Positions 34,087-36,520 of a stretch of 36,520 nucleotides of DNA are shown here, piece by piece (position 1 is the stretch's first letter; the number at the start of each line of letters is the position of its first letter). Made by a program: the position numbers and the translations under genes. This DNA comes from Actinomycetes bacterium (GTDB taxonomy: Bacteria; Actinomycetota; Actinomycetes; Mycobacteriales; Mycobacteriaceae): NCBI GenBank assembly GCA_023460175.1, contig JAEWRC010000026.1, positions 1 through 36,520 on the forward strand. Direction: 5' to 3'. The notes under the pieces were generated by a model that was not told where the DNA came from, ran no database searches, and was given only the letters and a program-made list of their open reading frames with translations.

Positions 34087-34740
34087 ATGGTTGGCGCGGA
34101 CGGGACCGAGAAAGTACGCGTCGTGGTGGCCGACGATCACCCGCTATTCCGCGAGGGGGTCGTGCGCGCGCTCACTTCGAGCGGCACCGTCGACGTGGTG
34201 GCCGAGGCCGACAACGGCGCGGCCGCGCTGGAACTGATCCGGACGCACCTGCCGGCCGTGGCGCTACTCGACTACCGGATGCCCGACCTGGACGGGGCGC
34301 AGGTGGCCGCCGCCGTCCGCCGCGACGAGTTGCCGACGCGAGTGTTGTTGGTATCGGCCCACGATGAGTCGCCCATCGTTTACCAGGCGCTCGAACAGGG
34401 CGCCGCGGGATTCCTGTCCAAGGAGTCGACCCGCGCGGAGATCGTCGATGCCGTGCACAACTGCGCGAAGGGCCGCGACGTGCTGGCGCCGGGTCTGGCC
34501 AGCGGCCTGGCGGGGGAGATCCGTCGGCGCAGCGAGCCCGAGGGCCCGGTCCTGAGCCCGCGGGAACGCGAGGTGCTCGGACTCATCGCGGCGGGACGCA
34601 GCATTCCGGCGATGGCCGAGGAGCTGTACCTGGCGCCGTCGACCGTGAAGACCCACGTGCAGCGGCTGTACGAGAAGCTCGGGGTCGGCGACCGCGCCGC
34701 CGCCGTTGCCGAGGCGATGCGGCGCAGGCTGCTGGAATAG
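34087..34740 (+). CDS. NarL/LuxR-family response regulator
   Basis: A 217-residue regulator. The receiver domain (about 10-125) has ADDHP (D16, D17), LLDYRMPDLDG with the phospho-accepting Asp at 62, and LSKES near its end (conserved Lys). The C-terminal LuxR helix-turn-helix (about 155-210) reads LSPREREVLGLIAAG... with TVKTHVQRLYEKLGV. ATG 34087 was chosen as it directly precedes the receiver fold; the frame is open 54 codons further up without similarity. The kinase gene follows after one base. Confidence 0.92.
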   Translation: MVGADGTEKVRVVVADDHPLFREGVVRALTSSGTVDVVAEADNGAAALELIRTHLPAVALLDYRMPDLDGAQVAAAVRRDELPTRVLLVSAHDESPIVYQALEQGAAGFLSKESTRAEIVDAVHNCAKGRDVLAPGLASGLAGEIRRRSEPEGPVLSPREREVLGLIAAGRSIPAMAEELYLAPSTVKTHVQRLYEKLGVGDRAAAVAEAMRRRLLE

Positions 34741-34741
34741 C

Positions 34742-35947
34742 GTGCTGGACTCGCCGGCTCGCATGGTCGAGCACCTTTCGGCCGAACCCGTACGGGTGTG
34801 GGCGATCCTGCGCCTGCCGCTGATTGTCTTGATGCTGCTGCGGATCTACGTTGCGGGCGTGGAGCACTGGCTGCCGGTGGTCTACGGCGTGGTGCTGGCG
34901 GGGTATTGCGTTGCGGCAGTGGTGTGGTTGGTGTTCGTGCTGCGACGGCCCGTGCCGGGGTGGGGGCCGTGGGTCTCGGCGGCCATCGACGTGATCGCGG
35001 TGCTGGCGCTGTGCGTGGCGTCCGGCGGCGCGACCGCCGAGCTGCTGCCGCTGTTCCTGGTGCTGCCCATCTCGGTGGCCTTCCAGGACCGGCCGGCGCT
35101 GACCGCCACCCTCGGGATCAGCACGGCCGTCGGCTATCTGGTGGTCTGGTGGATCTTCTCGATGCGCGACGCCACCGTGGAGATGACGCGGGTGGTCTAC
35201 GTGCAGTTCGGTTTTCTGCTGTGGCTCGCGGCGGCCACCAGCGCGCTGTGCCTGGTGCTCACCCGCCGCTCGAATCGGGTGCTGGCGTTGCTGGAGGTGC
35301 GGCGGCGGCTGGTATCGGAATCGGCGCAGGCCGAGGAACGGCAGAACCGCGAAATCGCCGAGCACCTGCACGACGGGCCGCTGCAGACGCTGCTGGCCGC
35401 ACGCCTCGAGGTCGACGAACTGCGCGAGCGCGCCCCCGACCCCGCGCTGGACATGGTGCACTCCGCCTTGCAGGAGACCGCCGCGGGGATGCGCTCGACC
35501 GTGACCGCGCTGCATCCGCAGGTGCTGGCCCAGCTGGGTTTGACCGCCGCGATCCGAGAATTGGTGCGCCAGTATGACAGTCGCGGCGACTTCATCGTCG
35601 AGGCCGAGCTCGACGACGTCGGCAAGCCCGCGAGCCAGGCGATCCTGTTCCGGGCGGCGCGGGAGCTGCTGAACAACATCGGCAAGCACGCGGCGGCCAC
35701 CGAGGTCACCGTGCGGTTGTTCCGGCGCGGCGAGCGCATCGTGCTGGTGATCGGCGACGACGGCGCCGGGTTCGACCCGGTCGTCGTCGAGCAGCGGGTG
35801 GCGCAGGGCCACATCGGGCTGGCGTCGCTGTTGGTGCGCCTCGATGCGCTGGGCGGGTCCATGGCGGTGGACTCCGGTGTCGGGGCCGGCACCAGGATCA
35901 CCGTGACGTCGCCGACGGAGGCGATGGGCCCGGGATACCGAACGTAA
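34742..35947 (+). CDS. Sensor histidine kinase (HisKA_3, NarX/LiaS type)
   Basis: A 401-residue kinase. The N-terminal part has about six membrane helices (about 18-175) with almost no extracellular loop, so it probably senses a signal in or at the membrane. The dimerisation domain has EIAEHLHDGPLQTLLAAR with phospho-His about 210. The ATPase domain shows RAARELLNNIGKHA (N box), DDGAGFD (G1) and GHIGLASLLVRL (G2). The GTG start lies one base after the regulator stop; ATG 34763 is an alternative. It forms a two-component pair with the preceding gene. Confidence 0.92.
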   Translation: MLDSPARMVEHLSAEPVRVWAILRLPLIVLMLLRIYVAGVEHWLPVVYGVVLAGYCVAAVVWLVFVLRRPVPGWGPWVSAAIDVIAVLALCVASGGATAELLPLFLVLPISVAFQDRPALTATLGISTAVGYLVVWWIFSMRDATVEMTRVVYVQFGFLLWLAAATSALCLVLTRRSNRVLALLEVRRRLVSESAQAEERQNREIAEHLHDGPLQTLLAARLEVDELRERAPDPALDMVHSALQETAAGMRSTVTALHPQVLAQLGLTAAIRELVRQYDSRGDFIVEAELDDVGKPASQAILFRAARELLNNIGKHAAATEVTVRLFRRGERIVLVIGDDGAGFDPVVVEQRVAQGHIGLASLLVRLDALGGSMAVDSGVGAGTRITVTSPTEAMGPGYRT

Positions 35948-35957
35948 GATGACAGGC

Positions 35958-36083
35958 ATGCCCGAGGACAACGAGAGTGTGCGACTCGCTCTGGAAAGCT
36001 ATACAGCGCAGACCGTCCCGGCGCTCGGGATCGACTCCTACGCGAAGGTGATCTACGAGGCGAATCGGTCTGCTGGTTTGTGA
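35958..36083 (+). CDS. Small hypothetical protein (41 residues)
   Basis: A short frame starting ATG ten bases after the kinase stop. The translation is acidic at the N-terminus (MPEDNESVRLALESY) and looks like genuine coding sequence by its codon pattern, but I do not recognise it. It could be the intact end of the two-component operon or the 5' stump of a longer gene broken before 36083. The ribosome site is weak (ACAGG). Confidence 0.45.
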   Translation: MPEDNESVRLALESYTAQTVPALGIDSYAKVIYEANRSAGL

Positions 36084-36118
36084 TGAGGACGACGTCGACG
36101 GGGGTCAGACCGGAACGC

Positions 36119-36175
36119 TCAGTCCCGAAGTTGCGCGGCGATATCAGCGAGTGCGGGTTCGGCGCGGCCGGTCAC
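36119..36175 (-). other. Possible stump of a toxin frame
   Basis: A GTG overlapping the antitoxin stop (GTGA) opens an 18-codon frame that stops at 36119. The position is where a toxin gene would normally start. The peptide is too short to identify, so this may be a broken partner gene or chance. Confidence 0.25.
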
Positions 36176-36378
36176 GCGTCCTTGAGGCGCTCGAGAACTG
36201 CCGCCTCTTCGGTCACTACGTGGTGCAACGCCGCGTCGACTTTGGATGTGTTCTGACGCCGGGCGAGGTACTCGTCAATGGCCGACAACGCAACAGCCTG
36301 CATCGAGCGTCCCTCGGCGGCGGCTTGCCGGCGAAAGTCCGCCGCCTGCTCGTCGCTCGTAGGCAGCGTCATGCCCAT
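36172..36378 (-). CDS. Ribbon-helix-helix type antitoxin-like protein
   Basis: A 68-residue protein. A short strand-forming N-terminus (MTLPTSDE) is followed by RRQAAAEGRSMQAVALSAIDEYLARR, the helix pattern of CopG/Arc-type antitoxins, then a charged C-terminal tail (VTEEAAVLERLKDA) that would bind a toxin. The start is ATG 36378 or the Met two codons on. TACCAT (complement of 36385-36390) lies exactly six bases upstream, fitting leaderless expression, which is common for mycobacterial antitoxins. No intact toxin gene follows. Confidence 0.78.
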   Translation of the reverse strand: MGMTLPTSDEQAADFRRQAAAEGRSMQAVALSAIDEYLARRQNTSKVDAALHHVVTEEAAVLERLKDA

Positions 36379-36384
36379 GCAGCG

Positions 36385-36390
36385 ATGGTA
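36385..36390 (-). promoter_or_regulatory. -10 element of the antitoxin gene
   Basis: TACCAT on the minus strand, six bases before the ATG, with no ribosome site between. The same TANNNT-N6-start layout is seen for the ArsR and RpiR regulator genes in this window. Confidence 0.5.
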
Positions 36391-36391
36391 T

Positions 36392-36520
36392 CTAAGCCTC
36401 GATCCGTGGATAGACCCCGGTGAGCGGGCCTGGGTGCGGTGTTGCGCCGGGGTCGGGGCTGGTGGGCAGCGTGTAGCTGCTGGTCTGCCCAGCTTTTCCT
36501 GTGTGCTCCGGTCGGGCCTT
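36392..36520 (-). CDS. C-terminal fragment of an unidentified protein
   Basis: A minus-strand frame enters from the right edge and ends with TAG at 36392. Its 42 visible residues are Pro/Thr/Gly-rich (TSPDPGATPHPGPLTGVYP), like the disordered ends of many mycobacterial proteins. It lies just upstream of the antitoxin promoter. There is too little to identify, and it could be non-coding. Confidence 0.3.
   Translation of the reverse strand, partial: KARPEHTGKAGQTSSYTLPTSPDPGATPHPGPLTGVYPRIEA

Noticed and set aside
36151..36423. 90-codon plus-strand frame at the right edge
   Set aside because: Antisense to the ribbon-helix-helix antitoxin, which has a better codon pattern and promoter.

Overview
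The window comes from a high-GC actinobacterium, almost certainly a non-tuberculous Mycobacterium/Mycolicibacterium. The left edge carries the conserved mycobacterial block pstP-fhaB-fhaA (minus strand) next to a tRNA-Leu(CAG), in the order seen near the M. tuberculosis origin. Other mycobacterial hallmarks are an exact LexA box in front of a 13E12-type DUF222/HNH gene, a cysteine-less (zinc-independent) L28/L33 pair divergent from a CobW-like protein, GTGA/ATGA start-stop overlaps, and several apparently leaderless promoters.

Layout. 1-3264: cell-wall/division signalling genes pstP (cut by the window edge), fhaB, fhaA. 3498-3650: tRNA-Leu and its terminator. 3651-6950: a less GC-rich accessory segment with two convergent nuclease-type genes, a DUF2075 nuclease-helicase and a DUF4268 PD-(D/E)XK protein; it ends against a taurine/sulfonate binding-protein gene that has lost its 5' half, followed by an intact tauB-like ATPase. 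9094-14501: a five-gene unit of RpiR/MurR regulator, lipoprotein, double permease, ATPase and histidine phosphatase, which I read as a possible sugar-phosphate (AfuABC-like) uptake unit. 14516-19124: a divergent amidohydrolase, then coupled malic enzyme and class II fumarase genes. 19300-22691: a membrane coiled-coil protein, a lipoprotein and the SOS-linked DUF222/HNH gene. 22784-25111: a 50-residue membrane protein and an acyltransferase-SGNH protein.

25199-30642 is a metal-starvation region. A CobW/Mrf-like gene and rpmB-rpmG are divergent, with two Zur-like boxes arranged as an inverted repeat over both promoters. An IdeR-like box then precedes a four-gene siderophore ABC operon in which two genes carry apparent frameshifts (signal peptide of the binding protein; C-terminus of the second permease).

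30651-36520: a small gamma-glutamylcyclotransferase-like protein, an ArsR regulator with a clear dyad operator plus an AHSA1/SRPBCC partner, an SRPBCC-SDR fusion, an exported protein with repeated ALASV motifs divergent from a NarL-type two-component system, and at the right edge a ribbon-helix-helix antitoxin without a recognisable toxin.

The strongest candidates for something undescribed are the nuclease-helicase/DUF4268 pair beside the tRNA, the symmetric two-box Zur switch, and the ALASV-repeat exported protein next to its own two-component system. All functional calls come from reading the sequence; no database search was run.
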